From positions 178,512,516-178,576,515 of the forward strand of contig OX465281.1 of NCBI GenBank assembly GCA_949987705.1: a DNA stretch of 64,000 nucleotides, in the 5' to 3' direction. Positions 56,201 to 64,000 of the stretch are shown here, piece by piece. The DNA is from Thereva unica. Lineage: Eukaryota > Arthropoda > Insecta > Diptera > Therevidae. Position 1 is the stretch's first letter, and each line of letters opens with the position of its first letter. The position numbers were made by a program, and so were the translations under genes. The notes beneath the pieces were generated by a model. The model was not told where the DNA came from. It did not search any database and worked only from the letters and a program-made list of their open reading frames with translations.

Positions 56201-56295
56201 TCTTATTCCTCACCGATGTATCTACACCTTGACGTGGTGGTGAGGCTTGTGTGGTCCCGTTAGGACGCCCTGACTAAGATAGATACTTAAAAGCA

Positions 56296-57492
56296 ATGGA
56301 CACAACAATGGGAATTTGTACCCCAGGTGGTAAACCTGCAAGCCAGGGAAATCCACCCTCTACGGAGGTCGGCCTCATGGATTCTGGGGGAGGCCATCTA
56401 TTGCTTAAGAGGAACAGGGAAGTGGACGACTCGCATGTCAACGCAGTCACGCAGGAAAGCGTAGAAGCGGCGGCGAGCGAGCTAGTGAAGCTGAACCTGG
56501 AGGTATGCTCAGAGAAGGTGGACAATGCGATGCAGCAATGTGTCAAGAGGTCAGCCGGCTCTGGGCCTACGTTAGCGCAGGAATCCGACTCGGATGTGAG
56601 GCTGCGAAAGCAGCTGAAGCAGAAGAGGAAGAGGGAGCGCAGAAAACAGAAGAAGGCAACTTCCTCTGTTGGGGGATCCGCCGAGTCCACTCCGGAGGAG
56701 GTGGGACCCACGAAGAGGTTTAGAGGTGAAAGTCTCTGCACCTCAGCCGTGGGTACTACTGTCGAAGGGGAGGATAAGGCCAGGGAAAGGAAGGGTGGAC
56801 AACCTCAACCTGTAAAACAGGGAGGAGTCAACCCTTCTGTCTCGGGGGTCGTGCGTGCGGAGCCTGTGGCGGAGAATACCTACGCAGGCATAGCAGGCTG
56901 TGACCTCCGTTTGGGTGTGACCGACGATGGAAGGGAGGAGGGTCTGGGCACGAAGCAGGTAACCGTTTTTAAAGCGGCCCTGCTCAAGGCACTAGACTCT
57001 CTGCCTGACAACGCTGGCGACATCGGTATTACCGAGGTAGACTTGGAGGACGGGGTCATTGCACTCAGGTGCGTGAACCAAAAATCCAAGGCCTGGCTGT
57101 GCGAAGCTGTCGGAAAGATGACTGACCTATGGGAAGGAGTCAATCTGAGAGTGGAGCGCCTTCACATCCTTAAGGATGTGAGGAGGATGATCATCCGAGT
57201 TCCCGGTTCGCCGGAGAGCAAGGAAACCATCCTAGCCAGATTACGCCGTCAAAATGCCTGTGTGACGGACACTTCTAAGTGGAGGGTCAGTCGCATAGGC
57301 AGATATGGTGACGCGAAAAACGGCGGTACCATTCTCACCGTATGGTGTCCGAAGGAGGAGGCGGAGGCGGTCAGGCGTGCAGGGGGGAAACTCAACTGCG
57401 GGCTGGACCTTGCCTACGTGCGATTCCAGAAGGACAAGCCGGAGGAAATGGTAGAGCCGGCCGGAAAGGCAGCTGAACAAGGGGACCAGTGA
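56296..57492 (+). CDS. LINE ORF1 protein (Gag-like, DUF4780-type C-terminal region)
   Basis: 398 residues, ATG to TGA without interruption. Residues 1-200 are low-complexity and basic-acidic (KQLKQKRKRERRKQKK near 110-125, a probable nuclear or nucleic-acid-binding patch). Residues ~225-390 (VFKAALLKALDSL, GVIALRCVNQKSKAWL, RMIIRVPGSPESKETIL, SKWRVSRIGRYGD, GGTILTVWCPKEEAEAVRRAGGKLNCGLDLAYVRF) match the fold I know as DUF4780 in insect LINE ORF1s. No CCHC knuckles are seen. In this family ORF1 probably packages the element RNA. The stop codon is one base from the ORF2 ATG (TGA-A-ATG), which suggests reinitiation of translation. Confidence 0.85.
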   Translation: MDTTMGICTPGGKPASQGNPPSTEVGLMDSGGGHLLLKRNREVDDSHVNAVTQESVEAAASELVKLNLEVCSEKVDNAMQQCVKRSAGSGPTLAQESDSDVRLRKQLKQKRKRERRKQKKATSSVGGSAESTPEEVGPTKRFRGESLCTSAVGTTVEGEDKARERKGGQPQPVKQGGVNPSVSGVVRAEPVAENTYAGIAGCDLRLGVTDDGREEGLGTKQVTVFKAALLKALDSLPDNAGDIGITEVDLEDGVIALRCVNQKSKAWLCEAVGKMTDLWEGVNLRVERLHILKDVRRMIIRVPGSPESKETILARLRRQNACVTDTSKWRVSRIGRYGDAKNGGTILTVWCPKEEAEAVRRAGGKLNCGLDLAYVRFQKDKPEEMVEPAGKAAEQGDQ

Positions 57493-57493
57493 A

Positions 57494-60400
57494 ATGGAAT
57501 CCTCGTCAGCTGGGCGGGAGGTGGGCCAGTTCCGGCAATTAAAGGTTTGCCAGTTGAATCTACACCATAGCAGAGCAGCATCAGCAATGATGACGCGAGG
57601 CTTCGGTGAGATGAAGCTGGATATTGCTCTCATACAGGAACCCTGGATCTACAAGGGTAGGATTAGGGGACTATCTGGGGGCTTTGACACTCTGTACGTT
57701 CCCAATGCGAATGAAAGAGTGAGGACGTGTGTGCTGGTGAAACACGGAGTGCAGGCGGTTTTACTGCCGCACTTGTGCACACCAGATCTCACAGCAGTAC
57801 GCGTAGGTACTGGAAGTGGGGCTTTCATTCTAGCCTCAGCCTACCTTCCGTACGATTCGCCAGATCCTCCGCCCACCAGGGAGTTGGAAATTCTGGTAAT
57901 TACCTGTGGCGAAAAAGGCACAGGGTTAATAGTTGGTTGCGACGCAAATGCACACAACACGGTGTGGGGAAGCACCAACGACAACCATAGAGGAGAGGCT
58001 TTGCTCGAATTTGTGGAATGCAACAATCTAGTTATTGCAAATAGAGGGGTAGAACCAACCTTCGTCGATGCTAGACGAAGGGAAGTCATAGATATAACTC
58101 TATGCAGCAACCGGATGTTGACAAGATTGACCAACTGGGAGGTGATGGATCGGACGACTATGTCAGATCACAGAGCCATTTCATTTGAGATAGAGTACGG
58201 AACCCCGGGCAGGGGAGACGGAATTAGAACAACGAGAATTCCCCGCAACACGGACACGTCTAGATATACTGAAATGTTGCGCAGGAATCTCGGGGAGCGC
58301 GTGCCAAGGGCACCGAAAACCACAAGAGAAGCAGAGTCTCAGTTGCATGTCCTGCAGACAGCGATAGAGAACGCTTTTCGAGTGGCGTGTCCTCTTACGT
58401 CAGTGGATGACCATGATCCCACACCCTGGTGGTGTAGGGAGCTGGAGAAACTGAAGAAAGAGGTTAGAAAGGCTTTCAACCAAGCGATGAGGTGCAATGA
58501 CCCGGTTGCCTGGGAGAATTACAAAGCCAAGAAAAGAGAAATGAAACAAACTCTGCGACGACGGAAAAGGGAGTCGTGGAGGAACTTCTGCTCGAGCATG
58601 GAGAGCATATCTGAGGCCAGCAGACTTCAGAAAATGATCTCCAGGGAACCGGTCTCCAAAGTCGGACTCGTTCGTGACCCGTCGGGGAGGATGACGGAGA
58701 CGCTGGAGGAAACCAACAAGATCCTGATGGAAGTTCACTTTCCTGGCAGCTATGTCTCGGGTAAATCTTGGACTATTCGTAACAGAATGGCTACAAGGAT
58801 GAACCGAGAGGAGGCTAACGGGGTGGTGACGGAGGAAGGGGTGAGACGTGCAATAGACACATTCTCTCCCTTCAAGACATCGGGGCGTGACGGAATATTC
58901 CCTGCGCTGCTTCAATGGGGCAAAGATGTCATTGCACCCAGGCTTAGGGGAATATTCGTTACCTGTCTAGCAACAGGATACATTCCGGCGGTGTGGAGGG
59001 AAACCAAAGTGGTATTTCTCCCTAAGCCAGGCAAGAAGGACTACACCGAGGCGAAGTCCTCCAGGCCAGTCAGCCTAACATCCTTTCTGTTGAAAACAAT
59101 GGAAAGAGTGGTGGCAGACCACCTGGAGAGTACTATGCTAAGGAGGCACCCTTTAAGTAGAAGCCAGCACGCTTACCAGGCTGGCAGATCTACAGAAACG
59201 GCACTTCACCAACTGGCGCGAGTAGCCGAGGGGGAACTGTATACCGGAGGCATAGCGATGGCCGTTATTATGGACATCGAAGGCGCCTTCGACAAGATAC
59301 AGTTCAACAAACTCAAAGACGCTCTGGTGAGGCGAGAGGTCAGCCCTATGATTGTAAGGTGGGTGGACAGCATGCTGAAAAACAGAGCGGTAAGGATTCA
59401 GACAGGAGACTCGCGGCTTCGAGGGAGGGTCAGCAAGGGATGCCCACAGGGCGGGGTGCTATCGCCCCTCCTGTGGAACATCACTGTGGACACTCTGCTC
59501 AGGCGGCTAGAGGAAATGGGCGTGCATACCGTTGGGTATGCAGATGATGTAGCGATTGTGGCACGTGGCAAGTTTATGAGCACTACGGCAGATATCATGA
59601 GGAATGCACTCCAAGTGGTTGAGCAGTGGTGTACGGAACAGGGCCTCACCATAAATGCTAATAAGACAGACGCGATAATCTTCACTAGGAAGATTAAAGA
59701 TCTGGATTTTCAGCCCCTCATGCTTTTTGGATCGAGGATCAAGGTGTCTGGGATGGTCAAGTATCTGGGTGTATACTTGGACTCGCGACTAACCTGGAAA
59801 TACCACGTTGAAGAGAAGATTAAGAAGGCGACAAGGGTGCTTCACCAGTGCAGAAGAGTATGTGGACTAAGGTGGGGTATCTCACCAAGGTTAGCATACT
59901 GGACATATACCATGATGGTGAGACCCATCATAACTTATGCCTCGGTGGTCTGGTGGACTAAAGCCACACAGAAAACCGTCAAGAGGCATTTGGACAAGGT
60001 GCAAAGAATGGCCTGCGTAGGTGTGAGCGGTGCTTTCCGCACCACACCCGCCGCGGCATTGGAGGCGCTGTTAGGGCTGCTGCCGTTAGACCTCCAGGTG
60101 ATGAAGACTGCGGCAGCCTCAGCGATTCGGATGAGACGGGATGCCGCATGGCAGGCGTCAGGAACCTTATATGGGCACATGAAGATCCTGGATCGCATTA
60201 AAGGGATTAGGGAGCTCATGATGCCCATGGAAGGGATCACAAAAATGAGGGTGACCGAAAGGTATCATAAAACCCTCATAGGGAACGGAACGCTCCCCGA
60301 AGGGAGACCGGAAGACATATATATCTTCACGGACGGATCCAAGATTGACGGCAGAGCAGGTGCGGGAGTCTTCTCGGAGGACTTAAATCTGACCTGCTCT

Positions 60401-61171
60401 CTGGCTTTGGGGAATTACACCTCAGTCTACCAGGCGGAAATGCTTGCTCTGCTGCACGCGCTGGATCACATAAATGAGGGTCAGGTGCAGGGAAGAAGTA
60501 TCCTTATAGCACTGGACAATCAGTCTGTGATTAAGCGCATGAACCAGACAGAGATTAATGCGTCTCTGGCGTTGGAATGTGTCCAAAAACTGAACAGGTG
60601 TGCGCAACAAAACAACGTGACGCTAGCTTGGGTTAGAGGACATACAGGCATCGATGGGAACGAAAAGGCTGACAACCTGGCAAAACAGGGGTCAACCTCG
60701 GAATTCTGGGGACCGGAGCCATACTCTGCCATTGGCAGAGGGTTGGTAAGGAACTACATCGAGAAATGGGTCGCTGAGGAACACCGGAGACGGTGGGACG
60801 CTATGACCACGTGTAGGCAGGCTAAGATGGTGCTTACGCTGCCGATTACCGCAGCCAGAAGAAGGATCCTGCATATGCAAAGGAGAACCCTCAGATGGCT
60901 GGTGGCACTGATTACAGGACACGGATGTTTCAGGTATCACCTAAAAAGAATGGGAATTCTGGAGGATGACACCTGTCGGATGTGCCTGGAGGAACCTGAG
61001 ACGGCCACACACATAGTGTGTCACTGTCCGGCGGTGGCGAGGAAAAGGGATGCCATAACTGGACTCCAGTGGATGGAGGACATGAGGCAGACTCCCTTCA
61101 ATCAGCTGCTTGCGATAACTAGGGGAGTCGAAGTAAGGGAGCAATGGGACAACCCACTGCAACCCCAATAA
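57494..61171 (+). CDS. LINE ORF2 polyprotein: endonuclease, reverse transcriptase, RNase H, zinc knuckle
   Basis: 1,225 residues, uninterrupted. The apurinic-type endonuclease (~15-230) has its metal and catalytic residues: CQLNLHHSR (N), IALIQEPW (E), SAYLPYDSP (Y), GCDANAHN (D, N), VIDITLCS (D), SDHRAI (D, H). RT (~500-760): FLPKPGKKD, SSRPVSLTSFLLKTMERV, MDIEGAFDKIQF (first Asp), GCPQGGVLSPLLWN, VGYADDVAIV (YADD), VKYLGVYLDSRL. RNase H (~935-1060): FTDGSKIDGRAG (D), YQAEMLALLHAL (E), ALDNQSVI (D), WVRGHTGIDGNEKADNLAK (H, D). The C-terminal knuckle C-x2-C-x8-H-x3-C lies near 1155 (CRMCLEEPETATHIVCHC). It performs target-primed reverse transcription. RNase H after RT points to the I/LOA/R1 side of LINEs; the exact clade is not settled. 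Confidence 0.93.
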   Translation: MESSSAGREVGQFRQLKVCQLNLHHSRAASAMMTRGFGEMKLDIALIQEPWIYKGRIRGLSGGFDTLYVPNANERVRTCVLVKHGVQAVLLPHLCTPDLTAVRVGTGSGAFILASAYLPYDSPDPPPTRELEILVITCGEKGTGLIVGCDANAHNTVWGSTNDNHRGEALLEFVECNNLVIANRGVEPTFVDARRREVIDITLCSNRMLTRLTNWEVMDRTTMSDHRAISFEIEYGTPGRGDGIRTTRIPRNTDTSRYTEMLRRNLGERVPRAPKTTREAESQLHVLQTAIENAFRVACPLTSVDDHDPTPWWCRELEKLKKEVRKAFNQAMRCNDPVAWENYKAKKREMKQTLRRRKRESWRNFCSSMESISEASRLQKMISREPVSKVGLVRDPSGRMTETLEETNKILMEVHFPGSYVSGKSWTIRNRMATRMNREEANGVVTEEGVRRAIDTFSPFKTSGRDGIFPALLQWGKDVIAPRLRGIFVTCLATGYIPAVWRETKVVFLPKPGKKDYTEAKSSRPVSLTSFLLKTMERVVADHLESTMLRRHPLSRSQHAYQAGRSTETALHQLARVAEGELYTGGIAMAVIMDIEGAFDKIQFNKLKDALVRREVSPMIVRWVDSMLKNRAVRIQTGDSRLRGRVSKGCPQGGVLSPLLWNITVDTLLRRLEEMGVHTVGYADDVAIVARGKFMSTTADIMRNALQVVEQWCTEQGLTINANKTDAIIFTRKIKDLDFQPLMLFGSRIKVSGMVKYLGVYLDSRLTWKYHVEEKIKKATRVLHQCRRVCGLRWGISPRLAYWTYTMMVRPIITYASVVWWTKATQKTVKRHLDKVQRMACVGVSGAFRTTPAAALEALLGLLPLDLQVMKTAAASAIRMRRDAAWQASGTLYGHMKILDRIKGIRELMMPMEGITKMRVTERYHKTLIGNGTLPEGRPEDIYIFTDGSKIDGRAGAGVFSEDLNLTCSLALGNYTSVYQAEMLALLHALDHINEGQVQGRSILIALDNQSVIKRMNQTEINASLALECVQKLNRCAQQNNVTLAWVRGHTGIDGNEKADNLAKQGSTSEFWGPEPYSAIGRGLVRNYIEKWVAEEHRRRWDAMTTCRQAKMVLTLPITAARRRILHMQRRTLRWLVALITGHGCFRYHLKRMGILEDDTCRMCLEEPETATHIVCHCPAVARKRDAITGLQWMEDMRQTPFNQLLAITRGVEVREQWDNPLQPQ

Positions 61172-61380
61172 GATGACTCTAGGCAGAGGGACGAAAAGGG
61201 ACCCGCAAATAGTGGTCTGATTCGGTATCCCTCGAAAATCTATATATATATATATAATTTCTTATTTCTACGTTTGCATGCCTCAGCCGAGCCCACGTGA
61301 TATTGTTAAAAATTTCTCAGCCCAGCTGAGAAGTGCGCCTTCTTTATAAGAAGGGAAACTCTATTATTATTATTATTATC

Positions 61381-62539
61381 ACTACACCACACTCCAAGGA
61401 TTTCAAGGATCCTTGCAACAAGAGTGGTCTATTGATAAATGCAAATGCTCACCAAGGGGCGTGCAGATGCACTACATGGAGCAAGAGGGGTGAGTTCCTA
61501 TTGATAATAATCATATTTCATAATTATCTTTTAACTACAATGACCACGGTCTTAAAAGAGCCAGATCACAGATAAGTTTTAAGTCTCCGAACTACTATTA
61601 CGAAGAATTACTCTTCAGTGAGTGCGTGAATTTTTAGGATTACAAGTTCATCAAATAGCACTAGAGGATTTAGTTCGAAGGCAAAGAGAATTGCTTCAAC
61701 TGAATTCAAGAACTCTGGTAAATTATTAGCGCATTTCTTTTTGTTCGGATTTACTGATTTTAGTTTCTTTTTTTGTAATATCAGTTAGGGGTCGTCCATT
61801 AATTACGGCGTTTAGGGGGAGAGGGGGTCGAGCCAAATCAAATCTCACCAAATCTCACGTGAGAGAGGGGGGGGTCGCGGCAAATTTTGTTTCCTTAAGA
61901 AACAGAGTAAAATTGCTACAAAACTGGGTGAAATTAAGTAAAACCTGTTTCTCCACTAAACACCCTCATTCACTTACAGGCCGCCGGCAGGACAGGTCCG
62001 CAGGCACGGCCCGATGAAGGCAATACAATAGTCAATATGACTGGGGGATGAGGACTTCAGGTATCCGCCTGACCGGCCATGGCGTGCGGGTAACGTCATG
62101 ATTCCCTACAGACACACAGGCGAAGACGACAGTTTAGCATATCAGGTTGTTAATACAAGTGCATGGCCTCAACGAAAACTTTAAAGGCACAAACAGATTG
62201 GTGGAAGGCGGCGCGTAAAAATTAAATGTAAGGGACAATCTCTCACAGGCGGTCGCCGTCACCGCCATTGCGCTAATATGTTTTTGCCTTAAGGCCGCTC
62301 CAGACTCACGCCGTGAACACCCGCAAACAAGCGCGAGTGCGAGTGTTAATGGTTTTCGCGCCTAGTGGTTTCCAGGTCCAACTGGATGCGGCAGGAATTC
62401 GTGCGGTAATAACGCGCCGACTCAAAAAAACAAAATAATAAAACAAAACTCCGCCTTCGTCTGGTCCCAAGTCCAGGGTGTGAAAGGAGGAGGGTTGTCG
62501 ACCTGCCGAGTCGATCGTAAAAACTAGGCAAGAAACCGC
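61381..62539. other. Non-coding flank, with a possible MITE end and the 5' UTR of the next LINE
   Basis: GGGGTCGTCCATTAATTACGGCG at about 61789 resembles the end of a common insect TIR repeat; its partner was not found. From about 61980 the sequence becomes GC-rich (GGCCGCCGGCAGGACAGG) and probably belongs to the 5' UTR of the LINE that starts coding at 62540. Confidence 0.45.
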
Positions 62540-64000
62540 ATGGATACACGAACTAACCATTCACGAAATAATGCTACTGCATCCGGGGCAGCCGATGCGC
62601 CAGCGCTGGGGACCAGGGATGCTGGTGAGAAGTGGGTTACTGGCCGAAACAATGCTACTGCATCCGGGGCAGCCGATGCGCCAGCACTGGGGACCAGGGA
62701 TGCTGGTGAGAAGTGGGTTACTGGCCGAAAACCCAAATTAGTCACACCGAAAAGGGAATTAAAATTCGCTGCGTGGAATGTACGAACAGGACATCACGTT
62801 GGTCAAAAGGAAATCATAGCAATGGAATTGTTGAAATGCAAAATATCAATTGCTGCGCTATCGAAACTACGGCTTACCGGATCCGGGATATTGACAATCG
62901 TCCCGCCAACAATCGACGAAACGATGATGCTTTACTATTCCGTTGGTGAGAAAAGAGAGGCCGGCGTCGGCTTTATGGTCGACCAACGGGCTGCCAGCAG
63001 CGTTATCGCATTCCAACCGATATCCGAGCGTTTGGCGGTTATAACCATCATTGGAACGATCAAGACCCATATCATATCCGTTTATGCGCCAACCGAGACC
63101 AGCACGGACACGAACAAGGACGAATTTTACGATCATCTTCAACAGACGCTGGATATGATACCTCAAACCGAATTAATAATTCTCGCGGGGGATTTCAACG
63201 CACATTCAGGAGTAGATCGAACCGGCTGGGAAGAAACCATGGGCAAATTCGGACACGGAGTAATTAATGACAACGGCTTACGCCTGCTTTCATTCGCATC
63301 GTCAAACAACTTGATCGTTGGCAACAGCATTTTCCGCCATCCACTCAAACACCAACTCACCTGGCGAAATCCATCCGGCAAAGACTCGGCGATGTTAGAC
63401 TACGTTTTGATCAACACAAGATTCCGATCGACGCTTAAAGACGTACGTGCAATGCGTGGACCCGATTGCGGATCGGACCATTATCTTGTTCGAGCGAAAT
63501 TGCAGATGCGATTGCAAAGAGCGAAGAAAACGGAGCCACCAACAGCCAAGAAAAATTGGGCGCGACTACGGGACCCGCCCATCGGGCGAGAGTTTCAGAT
63601 GGCATTGTCCAACAAATTCGCGGCGCTCGCAATACCGGACGATATCGATGTAGAAGAAAGGCAATTGTCGGAGTCTATTGTGGAGTGTGCAATGGAGTTG
63701 TGTCCAACTATCCGTAAACGGACGCAGCCATGGGTCTCGGACAGCTGTCTGGACCTCGTCGATCAGCGGAAGCGCATGAAACACGTCGACTTTGAGGAAT
63801 ACCGAAGATTGAACAAAGAAGTTCGGCAGAAAATGAAATTGGAACGAGAAGCGTACTGGAATAACGTTGCGGCCGACATGGAAAAAGCGGCGTCGAGGCA
63901 CGAGTACCGGACGCTGTACCAGACAATCCGCCGGTTAGGCGGCAAAACAACATCAACAAACGACAACATCAAAAAATCGGATGGAACTTTTGTGACTTCT
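62540..64000 (+). CDS. RTE-like LINE ORF: endonuclease domain, runs off the right edge
   Basis: Open from ATG 62540 to the window end (487 codons). Residues 10-64 contain two copies of a 27-residue unit (NATASGAADAPALGTRDAGE...), an 81-bp in-frame tandem duplication at 62570-62732. The endonuclease follows: KFAAWNVRTG (N), SIAALSKLRLTG, SVYAPTET (Y), LAGDFNAHSG (D, N), SAMLDYVLI (D), GSDHYLV (D, H). In place of the metal-binding Glu that this family has in 'AAL.E.RL', codon AAA gives Lys, so this copy probably has no endonuclease activity. A charged linker (EEYRRLNKEVRQKMKLEREAYW, TLYQTIRRLGG) leads towards the RT, which is outside the window. Same clade as the copies at 15890-17595 and 26748-28866. 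Confidence 0.85.
   Translation, partial: MDTRTNHSRNNATASGAADAPALGTRDAGEKWVTGRNNATASGAADAPALGTRDAGEKWVTGRKPKLVTPKRELKFAAWNVRTGHHVGQKEIIAMELLKCKISIAALSKLRLTGSGILTIVPPTIDETMMLYYSVGEKREAGVGFMVDQRAASSVIAFQPISERLAVITIIGTIKTHIISVYAPTETSTDTNKDEFYDHLQQTLDMIPQTELIILAGDFNAHSGVDRTGWEETMGKFGHGVINDNGLRLLSFASSNNLIVGNSIFRHPLKHQLTWRNPSGKDSAMLDYVLINTRFRSTLKDVRAMRGPDCGSDHYLVRAKLQMRLQRAKKTEPPTAKKNWARLRDPPIGREFQMALSNKFAALAIPDDIDVEERQLSESIVECAMELCPTIRKRTQPWVSDSCLDLVDQRKRMKHVDFEEYRRLNKEVRQKMKLEREAYWNNVAADMEKAASRHEYRTLYQTIRRLGGKTTSTNDNIKKSDGTFVTS

Larger units (their letters stand above)
56215..61380 (+). mobile_element. Full-length R1/LOA/I-group LINE with both ORFs intact
   Basis: A short 5' UTR (GACGTGGTGGTGAGGCTTGTGTGG near 56231) precedes ORF1 (56296-57492) and ORF2 (57494-61171). 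The 3' UTR carries a (TA)n run at 61243-61256 and ends in an ATT-repeat tail at about 61362-61379. The exact 5' boundary is uncertain. GTATCTACACC before and TATCACTACACC after the element could be a blurred TSD, but this is not firm. Confidence 0.85.

Noticed and set aside
56218..61389. TSD of the complete LINE (TATCTACACC / TATCACTACACC)
   Set aside because: Needs a 2-base gap and the 5' end of the element is not independently known; left as suggestive only.
1..64000. CRISPR arrays, operons, bacterial genes
   Set aside because: Content is entirely eukaryotic; the only regular repeats are satellite monomers without spacers.

Overview
The window is eukaryotic and almost certainly from a dipteran insect, probably one with a large, repeat-rich genome. 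Its only recognisable host gene is the large first coding exon of starry night/flamingo (stan, the seven-pass cadherin of planar cell polarity). It lies on the minus strand from position 3938 and runs off the left edge. The recognisable 5' flank of that gene reaches only to about 4035, and no other host gene could be supported in the remaining 60 kb. I cannot name the species.

Layout from left to right. 1-4035: stan exon with a splice acceptor just upstream of the start codon. 4.0-20.9 kb: AT-rich non-coding DNA with short TIR elements, a decayed hAT element (12575-13821), two long hairpins or repeats, and four fragments of RTE-like and other LINEs. 20956-23204: a non-autonomous hAT element (8-bp TSD) holding three further inverted-repeat elements. 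24.7-32.1 kb: a ~120-bp satellite in a three-monomer higher-order repeat of ~360 bp. It is split by a CR1/L2-like LINE, which is split by an RTE-like LINE, which is split by a 432-bp TIR element, and it abuts a broken Ty3/gypsy pol. 32118-38165: a 6.05-kb DNA transposon with ~450-bp TIRs and a 3-bp TSD. It codes for a ~1,490-residue protein with N-terminal zinc-binding motifs, a transposase-like core, an XPG/FEN-type nuclease domain and a C-terminal eight-cysteine finger, best matching Academ (the XPG-bearing branch). One frame change, on a slippery A-run, separates its two halves. 41.3-49.5 kb: minus-strand LINEs cut up by a 465-bp TIR element, a piggyBac-type MITE and tRNA-derived SINEs (three copies). 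51236-54854: a PIF/Harbinger element with 53-bp perfect TIRs and a TTA TSD. It retains one transposase exon ending at a canonical donor site and is otherwise filled with a 269-bp tandem repeat and a ~155-bp-arm hairpin. 54.9-56.2 kb: a 5'-truncated jockey-like LINE. 56.2-61.4 kb: an apparently complete LINE of the R1/LOA/I group whose ORF1 and ORF2 are both open, with all endonuclease, RT and RNase H motifs present. 62540-64000: the endonuclease end of another RTE-type LINE, leaving the window.

In several cases removing an insertion plus one TSD copy rejoins the host element in frame, so the order of insertions can be read directly. The most interesting items are the XPG-nuclease DNA transposon with its possible -1 frameshift site, the higher-order satellite with its dated insertions, the satellite-filled Harbinger intron, and the possibly active R1/LOA-like LINE.
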